Positions 44,184 to 54,897 of a stretch of 64,000 bases of DNA are shown here, piece by piece. The translations under genes and the position numbers were made by a program. Source of the stretch: Hyunsoonleella pacifica (GTDB lineage Bacteria; Bacteroidota; Bacteroidia; Flavobacteriales; Flavobacteriaceae); the NCBI RefSeq assembly GCF_004310335.1, contig NZ_SIRS01000006.1, positions 36,297 to 100,296 of the forward strand, in the 5' to 3' direction. Position 1 is the first letter of the stretch. Every line of letters begins with the position of its first letter. The notes beneath the pieces were generated by a model that was not told the DNA's origin, ran no database searches, and saw nothing but the letters and a program-made list of their open reading frames with translations.

Positions 44184-44729
44184 TTAATTAATAGTTTCTT
44201 TTTTGGGTTTAAGTGATTTGTGTAATAAGGAAATAGCTCTGTGTCGCCGAGACATTAAAGTGCCAATAGGAATTCCAGTTTCCACAGAAATCTCCTTATA
44301 GTTGTAGCCCTCAAAATCTACAGCAATAATGATGTTTTTATAATCAGGTTTTAGGTTTAAAATGGCTTGTTTTAATTCGGATTGCATTTCCTCTGAATAG
44401 GATTCTATGTCGTTTTCATATAATAATTCTGCAAGTGTGTACATTTTAGTTTCTATATTTTCAATGGGATAGGGAGGTTTTTTACTAGCAGCTCTCATAA
44501 CATCTATAATTTTATTTTTTATTGCATGGTATACAAACCCGGCAACATTATTAATGGGAGAGTATCGGTCAGCTCCAGAAAATAATTTCAAAGCTACATC
44601 TTGGATGATATCTTCGGCATCACGGTTAACACTAGCTTTCAGTTTGGAGTTCACATAAGATTTAAGTGATTGGTACTCCTCACTAAAAAACGTATTAAGC
44701 TTTTTATTGTTCTCTGATTGATGATTCAT
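44184..44729 (-). CDS. ECF-type sigma factor
   Basis: 181 residues from the ATG at 44729. Region 2: SLKSYVNSKLKASVNRDAEDIIQDVALKLF. Region 4: LNLKPDYKNIIIAVDFEGYNYKEISVETGIPIGTLMSRRHRAISLLHKSL with a complete helix-turn-helix. Unlike the sigma gene at 6725 it has no FecR gene; a small two-helix membrane protein is its neighbour instead. Confidence 0.88.
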   Translation of the reverse strand: MNHQSENNKKLNTFFSEEYQSLKSYVNSKLKASVNRDAEDIIQDVALKLFSGADRYSPINNVAGFVYHAIKNKIIDVMRAASKKPPYPIENIETKMYTLAELLYENDIESYSEEMQSELKQAILNLKPDYKNIIIAVDFEGYNYKEISVETGIPIGTLMSRRHRAISLLHKSLKPKKETIN

Positions 44730-44927
44730 GCAAAGGCTTTTTATCAGCACTTCAATTATAAAGACGCAAAAGTTCAAAACCATTGCATTTTTTATGGCAT
44801 TTTTAATAAGACGATGTGAAAGAGGAAATGTTTCGAGAGATTTTAGAGAAGTTTTAGATGACTTCTCAGTTGAATAGGAAGCTTACTTATGATTGGTAGA
44901 TAATATCGTATTTCGATTTCATAGACA

Positions 44928-45473
44928 TTATTGTAATACGATAGTATCAATCAATAACCTAAAATCTTCCGCTTTTTTATTACCAAATAAAAAGCCAAGT
45001 TCAGTTATGGTATCTCCAGCAAAGTTTGGGATATTTAAAGTGCGTCCTCTAAATTTAGGAAATAGATCTGCCAACGCTATTTCAATCGTTTGCCAATATC
45101 CAGACGTTGTAAAGTAGTTTACATAAGAATGTTGGTAATCTACTGTTTCCTTAATTCGAAATTGATACCGCTTACCATCGCCTTTTATGCGTAATATTAT
45201 TTTTGTGTATCCTTTAATGTATATAGTTTTTCCTCGATACCGCACAGATGAAAACCCACCATTGTTCTCCAAAGAAATGACACCATAGAAAAGCCCATGA
45301 CCAGTATCTTCTATTTTAAAAGTTCCATTGGATTTTCCACCCATAACTACATCATCAATGATAACCCAATTATCAATGTTTGATGCTTTACAGAAATTAA
45401 AAATAGGTTGTTGTTGCATGGTTAGGGTTGCTGTGATTAGTATAACGTTTATAATGAAATTTTGTGTTTTCAT
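44928..45473 (-). CDS. Exported CIA30-family protein
   Basis: 181 residues. After an N-terminal signal, the CIA30 (NDUFAF1-like) galactose-binding-type beta-sandwich is clear: WVIIDDVVMGGKSNGTF, GGFSSVRYRG, LRIKGDGKRYQFRIKE, YWQTIEIALADLFPKFRG and ITELGFLFGNKKAEDFRLLID. In mitochondria the family assists complex I assembly; bacterial members are of unknown role. It is a monocistronic unit. Confidence 0.85.
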   Translation of the reverse strand: MKTQNFIINVILITATLTMQQQPIFNFCKASNIDNWVIIDDVVMGGKSNGTFKIEDTGHGLFYGVISLENNGGFSSVRYRGKTIYIKGYTKIILRIKGDGKRYQFRIKETVDYQHSYVNYFTTSGYWQTIEIALADLFPKFRGRTLNIPNFAGDTITELGFLFGNKKAEDFRLLIDTIVLQ

Positions 45474-45543
45474 TTACCGCCTCATATATGGTGCTTTAGC
45501 ATCCCACAGGTGCAAACAAACTATGCAAATTTTTAGCAACTGA

Positions 45544-47991
45544 TTATTTTATTATAACTTTTTTTATTTCCGTTTTTGAAGAGTCCGTAATCTTAACTAT
45601 ATACAAACCAGCAGCTAGATTTTTAGTTTCAATATTCTTTTCATTTTGAGAGAACATTACTAATTCTCCAACACTAGAGAAAATTTCGATCTTATAATCT
45701 TTAGTGGTTCCTGATATAGTAAATCCATCAGGTTTAGAAATCGGGTTGGGGTAAATTAAAATAGTATTCTTTTCTTTTAGTGGCTTTAATATATTATTAG
45801 AAGTGTTACGTCTTGCTGATAAGTTCTGATTACATGGAGTAATATTATCAGTTCTATGATATTGTCCGAGGGTTGAAATAGCTCCTGTTCCTTGAGAAGT
45901 ATATGATTGAGAGCTTGTATTTGTGAATAGTGTGGTTTTTAGTTCATCTCCATTAATAAGATCGAATTGCCCAGAAATAAGAGCTCCAGTTCTCCATCCA
46001 AAATCTTCATATAATTTTCCATAATTACTGATCGCGTTATCTCCGTTTCCACGATAAATTTGAGTTGTAAAACTCCCGTCGTTATCAGGTGCATTATAAG
46101 CTATAACAATATCATCAGATCCGTTTCCATTGAAATCTCCAGTAGTCATTGCGGCAGTTTGCCACCAAGCATGATTAAATTTTTTATCACTTTCACCATA
46201 TCCAAGAGGATGGGCTCCTGTTCCTGTTCCTTTGAAAATCTGAGTATTGTCATTACCTGTAGTGTCTGGAGCATTGTATGCAATGTATAATTCATCATAT
46301 CCATCTCCATCAAAATCTCCAGAAGTTATAGATTTTGTTAACCACCAAGGATGATTGTAAACATGACTTCCGTTACTCGTAAGATTAGAAATTGGATTAA
46401 CTCCAGATCCTGTTCCTTTAAAAATTTGAGTATTATCATCTCCATTATCATTAGGAGCATTAAATGCTGTGAAAATTTCATTAGACCCACTATTATCATA
46501 GTCGCCAGATGTAATAGCAGCTGTTCTCCACCAAACATGGCTGTAAAGCTTTCCAAAGTTTGAAACAGAATTTACGCCATCTCCCATATATATTTGCGTG
46601 TTGTCTTTGTTAGAAGTCAAAGCATTGAATGCTGTTATTAATTCAGGAGTTTCACCATTTATAAAGTTATTCATCTCTAATGCACCTATATGCCAAAATT
46701 TACTTTTGTATAATACTTTGGATAAATAATGAGGTGTTTCTGGTCTAGTTCTTACTAATTTTGTGAAATTATCATAATTGTAAGCTACGAAAGTTTCATC
46801 TTTTCCATCCCCATTAATGTCGCCTGAAGTAGTCGCCGAAATTTCTTCACATTCAGGATGAGTTCCAATTACAAAATTATCAATATCTACAAACGTATCA
46901 TTACCCCATTTAGAATGGTGTAATGTTATCTCAGTATTACTATCTGGGTAAGGAAATGTACATACATTTTTAAATAATTGATTGTTTGTCGAAGGTAATT
47001 CTATTCTGTTTTTATTTCTCTCATCTTCAATAGGATTGCCATTCTCATCTTTAATTGGATCATAGCAACCATTACAATCAGTAATGTCGCCATCATCGCC
47101 TGAATTGCAATACCAAGCTTCAAAAAAACCTGTATTACCATTTGAATATGCATTACCTGATTGCTCGATATAATTTCTTTCAAACACATTATTATTACAT
47201 GCATTTCTTAATTTAATAGGACTTTTATCGCATAACGAAATGTAATTATCCTTTATCAAGTTATTATTCGAAAAATTGACTATGTACATAGCATGTATGG
47301 CTACTTCACTGTCTTCTTTATTTTCAATTCTATAGAATACATTAGATTCAATAGTATTATTTGTTGAATTTGATAACCCTAAAGCTGAAAAACCATTTAC
47401 ATCTTTTACAATACCATCTTCAGTTGTATATTGCTCTGTTGTATATTTACCCCCAATATTTTTAAAAATATTATTTTTTATTGTATTGTGACTATTCTGA
47501 ATAGTCTCAATATATTTACAATCAGTGCTCAATGATGTTTGACCTAACGAAATGGCATTTACATAATTTTGTATAATTAAGCCTTCCAACCAAAAATTTG
47601 TTCTACGATTTATTGGAGCTAAACTGATAAACTTTAAGTGTAAAGTTCCATCAGAATCCGTTCCGTCAAAGATTACTTTTTCGTTATTATAATTGATTAT
47701 TTTAACAATAAAATTGTTGGAGGTTGTTTTCCAAAATATAGCTTTTTGGTAATATACTCCACCTCTAATATGAATCGTTAAGTTGCTTCCTATATTAGTT
47801 CCATAAGAATTTAGTATAGAATCGTGAGCAACTTCAAGAGAGGGAAATATTTTATCAGAGTCAAATTTACTTTGAGTATTTGGAATAAGGGTGTTTGATT
47901 CCAATGTTGGATTTGTAGAAACTAAGATGTGAATATTTGCAAAGGCACAGGAATAAATCAAAAATGATAAAAAAAATAATTTGAATTTCAT
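45544..47991 (-). CDS. T9SS protein: right-handed beta-helix plus FG-GAP-like propeller
   Basis: 815 residues. Signal peptide to about SCAFAN. Residues ~60-360 form a parallel beta-helix (NNFIVKIINYNNEKVIFDG, NSHNTIKNNIFKNIGG, NNTIESNVFYRI, NNLIKDNYISL), as in polysaccharide lyases and glycan-binding proteins. Residues ~375-740 carry about six repeats of the ITSGDFDGDGYDELYIAYNAP type, FG-GAP-like propeller blades with a Ca-binding DxDGDG loop. The type A sorting tail ends KTEIKKVIIK. It is surface-displayed; lyase activity cannot be decided by eye. Confidence 0.8.
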   Translation of the reverse strand: MKFKLFFLSFLIYSCAFANIHILVSTNPTLESNTLIPNTQSKFDSDKIFPSLEVAHDSILNSYGTNIGSNLTIHIRGGVYYQKAIFWKTTSNNFIVKIINYNNEKVIFDGTDSDGTLHLKFISLAPINRRTNFWLEGLIIQNYVNAISLGQTSLSTDCKYIETIQNSHNTIKNNIFKNIGGKYTTEQYTTEDGIVKDVNGFSALGLSNSTNNTIESNVFYRIENKEDSEVAIHAMYIVNFSNNNLIKDNYISLCDKSPIKLRNACNNNVFERNYIEQSGNAYSNGNTGFFEAWYCNSGDDGDITDCNGCYDPIKDENGNPIEDERNKNRIELPSTNNQLFKNVCTFPYPDSNTEITLHHSKWGNDTFVDIDNFVIGTHPECEEISATTSGDINGDGKDETFVAYNYDNFTKLVRTRPETPHYLSKVLYKSKFWHIGALEMNNFINGETPELITAFNALTSNKDNTQIYMGDGVNSVSNFGKLYSHVWWRTAAITSGDYDNSGSNEIFTAFNAPNDNGDDNTQIFKGTGSGVNPISNLTSNGSHVYNHPWWLTKSITSGDFDGDGYDELYIAYNAPDTTGNDNTQIFKGTGTGAHPLGYGESDKKFNHAWWQTAAMTTGDFNGNGSDDIVIAYNAPDNDGSFTTQIYRGNGDNAISNYGKLYEDFGWRTGALISGQFDLINGDELKTTLFTNTSSQSYTSQGTGAISTLGQYHRTDNITPCNQNLSARRNTSNNILKPLKEKNTILIYPNPISKPDGFTISGTTKDYKIEIFSSVGELVMFSQNEKNIETKNLAAGLYIVKITDSSKTEIKKVIIK

Positions 47992-48150
47992 TAGTAAAGT
48001 TATTTAGCTACTATAAAGAATGTTGAATTTTAAACAAAAATATTAGAATTTTTCTGTAAAACCAACATTCTTAATGAGATTTAGTAAACCAGAACCACTG
48101 TTAATAACCTCCACCTAAATAGTTAAAAAACAATTCTGCAATAACTATTT

Positions 48151-49803
<1,653 letters not shown>

Positions 49804-49891
49804 GTGCCATTGTGGCATTTTATGGTATATTGGATAGCTTTTTGACAAACAAAAACCATCCTCTCTTTTATTTAGGGCACAATTTAAAATT

Positions 49892-51787
49892 ATGGAAGAA
49901 AAAAAGTTAGATATTAACTCGGTTATAGGTTTTGTTCTCATTTTTGGAATAATGATTTACATGTTCTGGCAAAATAAACCTACGCCAGAAGAACTAGAAG
50001 CACAAGAACAGGCAAAGCAAGAGAAAGTTGAAGCTGAGAAAAAAGTAAAAGCCGATGTGCAAACCCTGGTTACTACCCCTAACGATTTTACCAATATAGC
50101 AGATTTAGATTCACTCGGACTGATTGAGTTTAAGAATAAGTTTGGGATTTTGGCCTATTCTGAAAGTTTAGCCAATAACGAAGAAACAGTAGTAGAAACA
50201 GATGTTTTTGCTTTAAAGTTTAGCAACAGAGGCGGTTATTTATCTGAAGTAAAGTTAAAAAACTTTGTAGATTACGATTCCGTACCTATATATATCGTTA
50301 AGGATAATAATGCTGTTTTTAATATCGAGTTTGGCACTACAGATAGTAGGGTTGTCAACACCAAAGAGCGTTACTTTGCACCTTCAGTCTCAAAAAATGG
50401 AGACAATACCATCGTTTCAATGAAGTTTAAGATTTCCGAAAGCAAATTTTTGGAGTATCGCTATGAGTTGAAACCAGATGATTACATGATAGATTTTAGT
50501 GTAAGGTCACAAGGTTTAAGCAATGTTATTAATAGTTCTCAAACCATAAACTTAGATTGGAAATTAAAAGGATATCGTCATGCTAAAAGTATTTCTTACG
50601 AAAACAGATATACCGATATTCATTATGAGCACGATGGAGGTAATCCAGATTATACAAGTGCTCGTGATGCAGATGAAGATCTAAATGACGTTGCTTGGAT
50701 AGGGTATAAGCAACATTTCTTCTCATCAGTATTACTTACTGATACACCTTTTAAAACTGCGAAAATCACTGCTAAGAACTTAGTAGAAGAAGAAACCATA
50801 GATACAGTATATACCAAAATGTTTACATCTAAAATTCCTCTAGAATTAAAAGGAGGGGAGTTAAACGAGTCTATGGATTGGTATATAGGGCCTAACGATT
50901 TTGATATTTTAAATAGTTACAATAGAAATTTAGACGAAATAGTGCCATTTGGTTGGGGTATTTTTGGGTTTATAAATCGCTATGTTTTTATGCCTCTATT
51001 TAGTTTTCTAGGTGGTTTTATGCCTTATGGTATAGCAATTGTTGTGATGACAATTTTAGTAAAAATATGCTTGTCTTTCGTTCAGTATAAACAATTTCTA
51101 TCTCAGGCAAAAATGAAAATATTAAAGCCAGAGTTAGATGCTATTCGTGAAAAGCACAAGGATAATAAAATGAAAGCACAGCAAGAAACTATGGCGTTAC
51201 AAACCAAAGCAGGTGCAAGTCCGTTAGCAGGATGTTTACCAGCTTTAATACAGTTGCCTGTATTTTACGCATTGTTTCAATTTTTTCCGTCGGCTTTTGA
51301 TTTAAGACAAAAAAGTTTTTTATGGGCGGATGATTTATCATCTTATGATACCATAGCTAATTTGCCTTTTAATATACCATTTTATGGTAGTCACGTAAGC
51401 TTGTTCCCAATATTAGCAGCAGTGGCGATTTTCTTTTATATGAGATTAACCACTGGGCAAAATATGCAGGCGCAACCGCAACAAGAAGGAATGCCTGACA
51501 TGGGAAAAATGATGAAGTACATGATGTATTTCTCACCAATAATGATGTTGTTTTTCTTTAATAACTATGCTTCAGGATTAAGTTTATACTATTTCATATC
51601 AAACGTAATTAGTATAGGAATCATCCTTGTGATAAAGAATTATATTTTAGATGAAGATAAAATTCATGCACAAATTCAAGAGAATAAAAAGAAGCCAAAA
51701 AAGCAAAGTAAGTTTCAAACTAAAATGAAACAAATGATGGAGCAAGCAGAACAGCAAAAACAAATGCAACAAAAACGAAAGAAGTAA
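49892..51787 (+). CDS. yidC: Membrane protein insertase YidC
   Basis: 631 residues. TM1 (DINSVIGFVLIFGIMIYMFW), periplasmic beta-supersandwich domain (~80-350), then the five-helix core with FGWGIFGFINRYVFMPLFSFLGGF, the conserved inner Arg region, KAGASPLAGCLPALIQLPVFYALF and MMYFSPIMMLFFFNNYASGLSLYYFISN. The tail is Lys/Gln-rich, as in other Bacteroidota YidC. It inserts and folds inner-membrane proteins with or without SecYEG. Confidence 0.97.
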   Translation: MEEKKLDINSVIGFVLIFGIMIYMFWQNKPTPEELEAQEQAKQEKVEAEKKVKADVQTLVTTPNDFTNIADLDSLGLIEFKNKFGILAYSESLANNEETVVETDVFALKFSNRGGYLSEVKLKNFVDYDSVPIYIVKDNNAVFNIEFGTTDSRVVNTKERYFAPSVSKNGDNTIVSMKFKISESKFLEYRYELKPDDYMIDFSVRSQGLSNVINSSQTINLDWKLKGYRHAKSISYENRYTDIHYEHDGGNPDYTSARDADEDLNDVAWIGYKQHFFSSVLLTDTPFKTAKITAKNLVEEETIDTVYTKMFTSKIPLELKGGELNESMDWYIGPNDFDILNSYNRNLDEIVPFGWGIFGFINRYVFMPLFSFLGGFMPYGIAIVVMTILVKICLSFVQYKQFLSQAKMKILKPELDAIREKHKDNKMKAQQETMALQTKAGASPLAGCLPALIQLPVFYALFQFFPSAFDLRQKSFLWADDLSSYDTIANLPFNIPFYGSHVSLFPILAAVAIFFYMRLTTGQNMQAQPQQEGMPDMGKMMKYMMYFSPIMMLFFFNNYASGLSLYYFISNVISIGIILVIKNYILDEDKIHAQIQENKKKPKKQSKFQTKMKQMMEQAEQQKQMQQKRKK

Positions 51788-51790
51788 TAT

Positions 51791-51820
51791 AAAAGCTGCC
51801 ATCAGGCAGCTTTTTTGTTT
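51791..51820 (+). terminator. Terminator after yidC
   Basis: AAAAGCTGCC and its complement around ATCA, followed by T residues. Confidence 0.92.
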
Positions 51821-51879
51821 ATACCAAAAAGGTATTAATGGCGTTATGGTTTTATCTACTTCAAAATTATAGTTTACTT

Positions 51880-52575
51880 ATGAGAAAGCTGTTTTTTATC
51901 TTTTTTCTGTTTGGTATTTCTAATACAGTGTTAACACAAACCTTTAATCAATTTAATGAAAATGGTAAACGTCATGGCGTTTGGAGAAAGTATTTTGAAG
52001 GTACTAAAGTTTTAAGGTATGAAGGCGCTTTTAGCAACGGAAAAGAAATCGGGCTTTTCAAGTTTTATAAAAATATAAAAGGAGAAGGTGTTTTAAGTGC
52101 CACACGGCAATTTAGTGATAGTACAAATATAGCCGAGGTTATATTCTTTACTTCAAAAGGAAAAGTGATTAGTGAGGGGAAGATGCGGGGAAAAATTTAT
52201 GTAGGTACTTGGAAGTATTATCAAAAAGATTCTGATAAACTTTTAACGCTCGAACATTATAATGGTTTGGGAAAACTTGAAGGTAAACGATTTGTATATT
52301 ATAACAACGAGCAAGTAGCAGAAGCAACAAATTACAAGAATGGTGTTTTAGACGGAAAGGCAACTTATTATTCATTAAACAATGTTGTTTTAAAAACCAT
52401 GATTTATGTTGAAGGCGAAATACATGGAGAAGCTAAATTTTATAATCCAAAAGGAGAACTTCTTGTGGAAGGACAATATAAAAAAGGCAAAAAGTATGGT
52501 GTATGGAGTTATTATGAAAATGGAGATTTAATAGAGACCAAAGATTTTACTGTAAAAGGGAAATATAAATCATAA
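51880..52575 (+). CDS. Exported YwqK/MORN-type repeat protein
   Basis: 231 residues from the ATG at 51880, where a good signal peptide begins (KLFFIFFLFGISNTVLTQ); an ATG 42 bp upstream adds no plausible sequence. Then come repeated NGKRHGVWRKYF, YEGAFSNGKEIGLFKFY, NGVLDGKATYY and KGKKYGVWSYYENGDLI units: MORN-like beta-hairpins of the family annotated as YwqK toxin-antitoxin antitoxin. The antitoxin label is not informative in Bacteroidota. Role unknown. Confidence 0.8.
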   Translation: MRKLFFIFFLFGISNTVLTQTFNQFNENGKRHGVWRKYFEGTKVLRYEGAFSNGKEIGLFKFYKNIKGEGVLSATRQFSDSTNIAEVIFFTSKGKVISEGKMRGKIYVGTWKYYQKDSDKLLTLEHYNGLGKLEGKRFVYYNNEQVAEATNYKNGVLDGKATYYSLNNVVLKTMIYVEGEIHGEAKFYNPKGELLVEGQYKKGKKYGVWSYYENGDLIETKDFTVKGKYKS

Positions 52576-52582
52576 AGAAAAA

Positions 52583-52604
52583 GCCCTTTGATTTCTCAAA
52601 GGGC
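52583..52604 (-). terminator. Terminator of the decayed FAS1 copy
   Basis: GCCCTTTGA pairs with TCAAAGGGC; the T tract is on the minus-strand side, so it faces the fragment at 52680. It may also end the plus-strand YwqK-like gene. Confidence 0.75.
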
Positions 52605-52679
52605 CATCTTCATAGACAATTTTTATACTAACTATAAACTTTAAAACTTGCCTATACCAAACAAACCAAACTAAATATT

Positions 52680-52829
52680 TTAAGGTAAAGGTGGTAAAAC
52701 AACCTTGTTGATTACGTTTATAACACCATTTTAAGCTTGAACATCAACAGCAATTATGTTGCTTACCCTGTTGTTTGCATCAGTCAAGGTTGCACCACCC
52801 AAGATATTTGCTGTTATATCCACCTTATA
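52680..52829 (-). pseudogene. Remnant of a third FAS1 (fasciclin) gene
   Basis: Minus-strand translation gives VDITANILGGATLTDANN, then RVSNIIAVDVQA, a stop codon (52731-52733), then NGVINVINKVVLPPLP and the natural stop. This is the C-terminal end of a FAS1 domain (compare NGVVHVIDKVLLPAAP in the next gene). Upstream coding sequence is gone. The 3' flanks of the remnant and of the intact gene are similar (ACAAACCAAACTAAAT), so it came from tandem duplication. The rest of the gap 52830-52991 has only AT-rich sequence and TTGTTTAA boxes. Confidence 0.85.
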
Positions 52830-52991
52830 CTATATTTTCTCTATTAGAATAACTTCTATTTTGTTTAACAAATTTAATAAAAAAATAAACAAAATGAAAA
52901 TAATTTGGCTGTTATATTGTTTAATAATACGTTAAAATTCAATTATAGACCGTTGTTTTATTATTACTTATTGTAATAAAAAAAATATGAC

Positions 52992-53027
52992 AAAAAAAGC
53001 CTCTTAAACTTTTTAAGAGACTTTTTT
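52992..53027 (-). terminator. Terminator of the FAS1 lipoprotein gene
   Basis: GTCTCTTAAA with TTTAAGAGGC (one T-G pair) and flanking A and T tracts. Confidence 0.8.
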
Positions 53028-53090
53028 AATAGGCAATTCTTTAACTAACGATAAGATTTAAATTTGCCTATCTTAACAAACCAAACTAAA

Positions 53091-54482
53091 TTATGGTGCT
53101 GCTGGTAGCAACACTTTATCTATAACATGTACAACACCATTGGTTGCATGTACATTTAATAAAGTAGGAATTAATCCTGCCGCAGGATCACTCATTGCAG
53201 CATCTTGGACTGTTAAGGCGCTAACACTTATCCCTACGTTTTGATCATTCAACATCTCAACATCTCCATCTACTAAGTCACTTGAAAATACATAAGCACT
53301 TGCCTTTACAACATGATGTGTTAAGATTCCAGCTACAGCAGATGGCTCAGTACTGTTTATTGCCTCTTCAGTTAATCCGGCAGCAATAAATGCAGCATCA
53401 GTTGGAGCGAATACAGTAAATGGACCATCTGTGCTAAATGTATCTCCTAAACCAGCTCTTTGTAAAGCTACAGCTAATAGTGTAAATTCTCCTGGGTTGC
53501 CACCTGCAAACTCTCCTACAATATCGTTTATAGTTTGTGTAGGTGGTATTAGAGTTCTGTCAATAACATGTACTACACCATTAGAACCAGCTATATCTGT
53601 GTTAGTTACAGTAGTTGTGCCATTAATTGTTACAGCACCACCAGCATTGGTTAAATAAAAGTTTCCGCCAACTGTTGGTATTTCTGCTGCTGATCCTGCT
53701 GTAGTTGGTAAATCAGCTGCGTTTACTACACCATCAATAACATGATAAAGTAATATGGCATCAGCACCATTTACATCTGTAATACCTGCTGCTTCAAAAG
53801 CAGCATTAGTTGGTGCGAATAATGTCATGCCATTCCCACTAGGCCCATCCCCTAATAGAACACTTAATAAATCTGCATTTGCATTTTGTACAGCTGCAAT
53901 TAGAGTTGTAAAATCTTTGTTAAAGTATGCAGGCGCCACTATAGTTCCAACTATTGGTGCTATTGATGGTGGTACCATTACACTATTTATAATGTGAGCT
54001 ACTCCATTTGTTCCCAACGCATCAACTGCGATAATTTCAGCACCAGCAATAAAAAGACTGTTACCGTCTGATGTTATTGTAGCAGTTTCTCCATTAACCA
54101 TTTCTATGTCTCCGGGAGTTACTAAGTTTGAAGTTACTGTTGCAGAAGCAAATACGTGATACTCCAAAACGTTTCTTAGTACGTCCTCTGGAATGTCATC
54201 TATGCTATCCTGCCCAATTGCAGTTAGTAAGGCTGCAAAAGCGTCATTGGTAGGGGCAAAAACTGTAAATGTACCATTTCCACTTAAAGTATTAATCAAA
54301 TCAGGATACTTCAAAAGGGCAGCTTCTAAACTTGATAATTGTGATGTAGCCTGAACAATTTCAACTAAATTATTTGTTGGAACAAATTCTATAGGGTCAT
54401 TATCGTCGTCACTACACGACAATACAAATACGGATGCTAAAAAAAGCACTATTAATTTTTTTGTTGCTGTTAATGTTTTCAT
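53091..54482 (-). CDS. FAS1 (fasciclin) lipoprotein, three domains
   Basis: 463 residues. Lipobox SVFVLSC, then an acidic DDDND stretch. Three FAS1 domains lie at roughly 35-170, 185-315 and 325-460. Each has the H1 block TVFAPTNDAF or a variant and the H2 block NGVxHxIDxxLxP, with a YH motif between. FAS1 domains mediate adhesion; in marine flavobacteria such lipoproteins are often highly expressed and sometimes light-linked (general knowledge, not shown here). A -7 box (TATTTTTG on the minus strand, 54514-54521) precedes it. Confidence 0.93.
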   Translation of the reverse strand: MKTLTATKKLIVLFLASVFVLSCSDDDNDPIEFVPTNNLVEIVQATSQLSSLEAALLKYPDLINTLSGNGTFTVFAPTNDAFAALLTAIGQDSIDDIPEDVLRNVLEYHVFASATVTSNLVTPGDIEMVNGETATITSDGNSLFIAGAEIIAVDALGTNGVAHIINSVMVPPSIAPIVGTIVAPAYFNKDFTTLIAAVQNANADLLSVLLGDGPSGNGMTLFAPTNAAFEAAGITDVNGADAILLYHVIDGVVNAADLPTTAGSAAEIPTVGGNFYLTNAGGAVTINGTTTVTNTDIAGSNGVVHVIDRTLIPPTQTINDIVGEFAGGNPGEFTLLAVALQRAGLGDTFSTDGPFTVFAPTDAAFIAAGLTEEAINSTEPSAVAGILTHHVVKASAYVFSSDLVDGDVEMLNDQNVGISVSALTVQDAAMSDPAAGLIPTLLNVHATNGVVHVIDKVLLPAAP

Positions 54483-54897
54483 AGTATTTATTGATTTTAA
54501 TTTTTTTGTTTAACAAAAATATCAATAAATTAAACATAAAAACAAATTTTGTTTCATAAAAAAATGCAAAAATTAAACAAAATAGTTCTTTTTATGCATT
54601 TTATCGATGTTTTTATTCGTATAAAGTGTTACTAGATTATGTGCTAGTGTGATTTTTGATATTAAATTCTTAAAAACTAATATCTATATTAATCGGTTTT
54701 GAGAAATTAAATTCGTGAAGTCAAAGTACAGTTGTTAAAACTATATAGAATTATAGTCTTTACCCCTAGATGATAAAAAGCTAGGTTTTAAATATCGTAA
54801 TTTAATATATTTTGATTATATATAAATAGCAGGATGGTAAGCTACGTAGTATGTTTATTTAGGAAAGCTTAATGAAATTGGTATAGTAGTATATTAT
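54483..54897. other. Intergenic region with TTGTTTAA-type boxes
   Basis: 415 bp between the two FAS1 genes. Boxes TTGTTTAAC (54506-54514), ATTAAACAT (54529-54537) and ATTAAACAA (54572-54580) cluster at the promoter of the 53091-54482 gene. The remainder, 54600-54897, is AT-rich with no feature I can support and no clear terminator for the upstream FAS1 gene. Confidence 0.55.
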
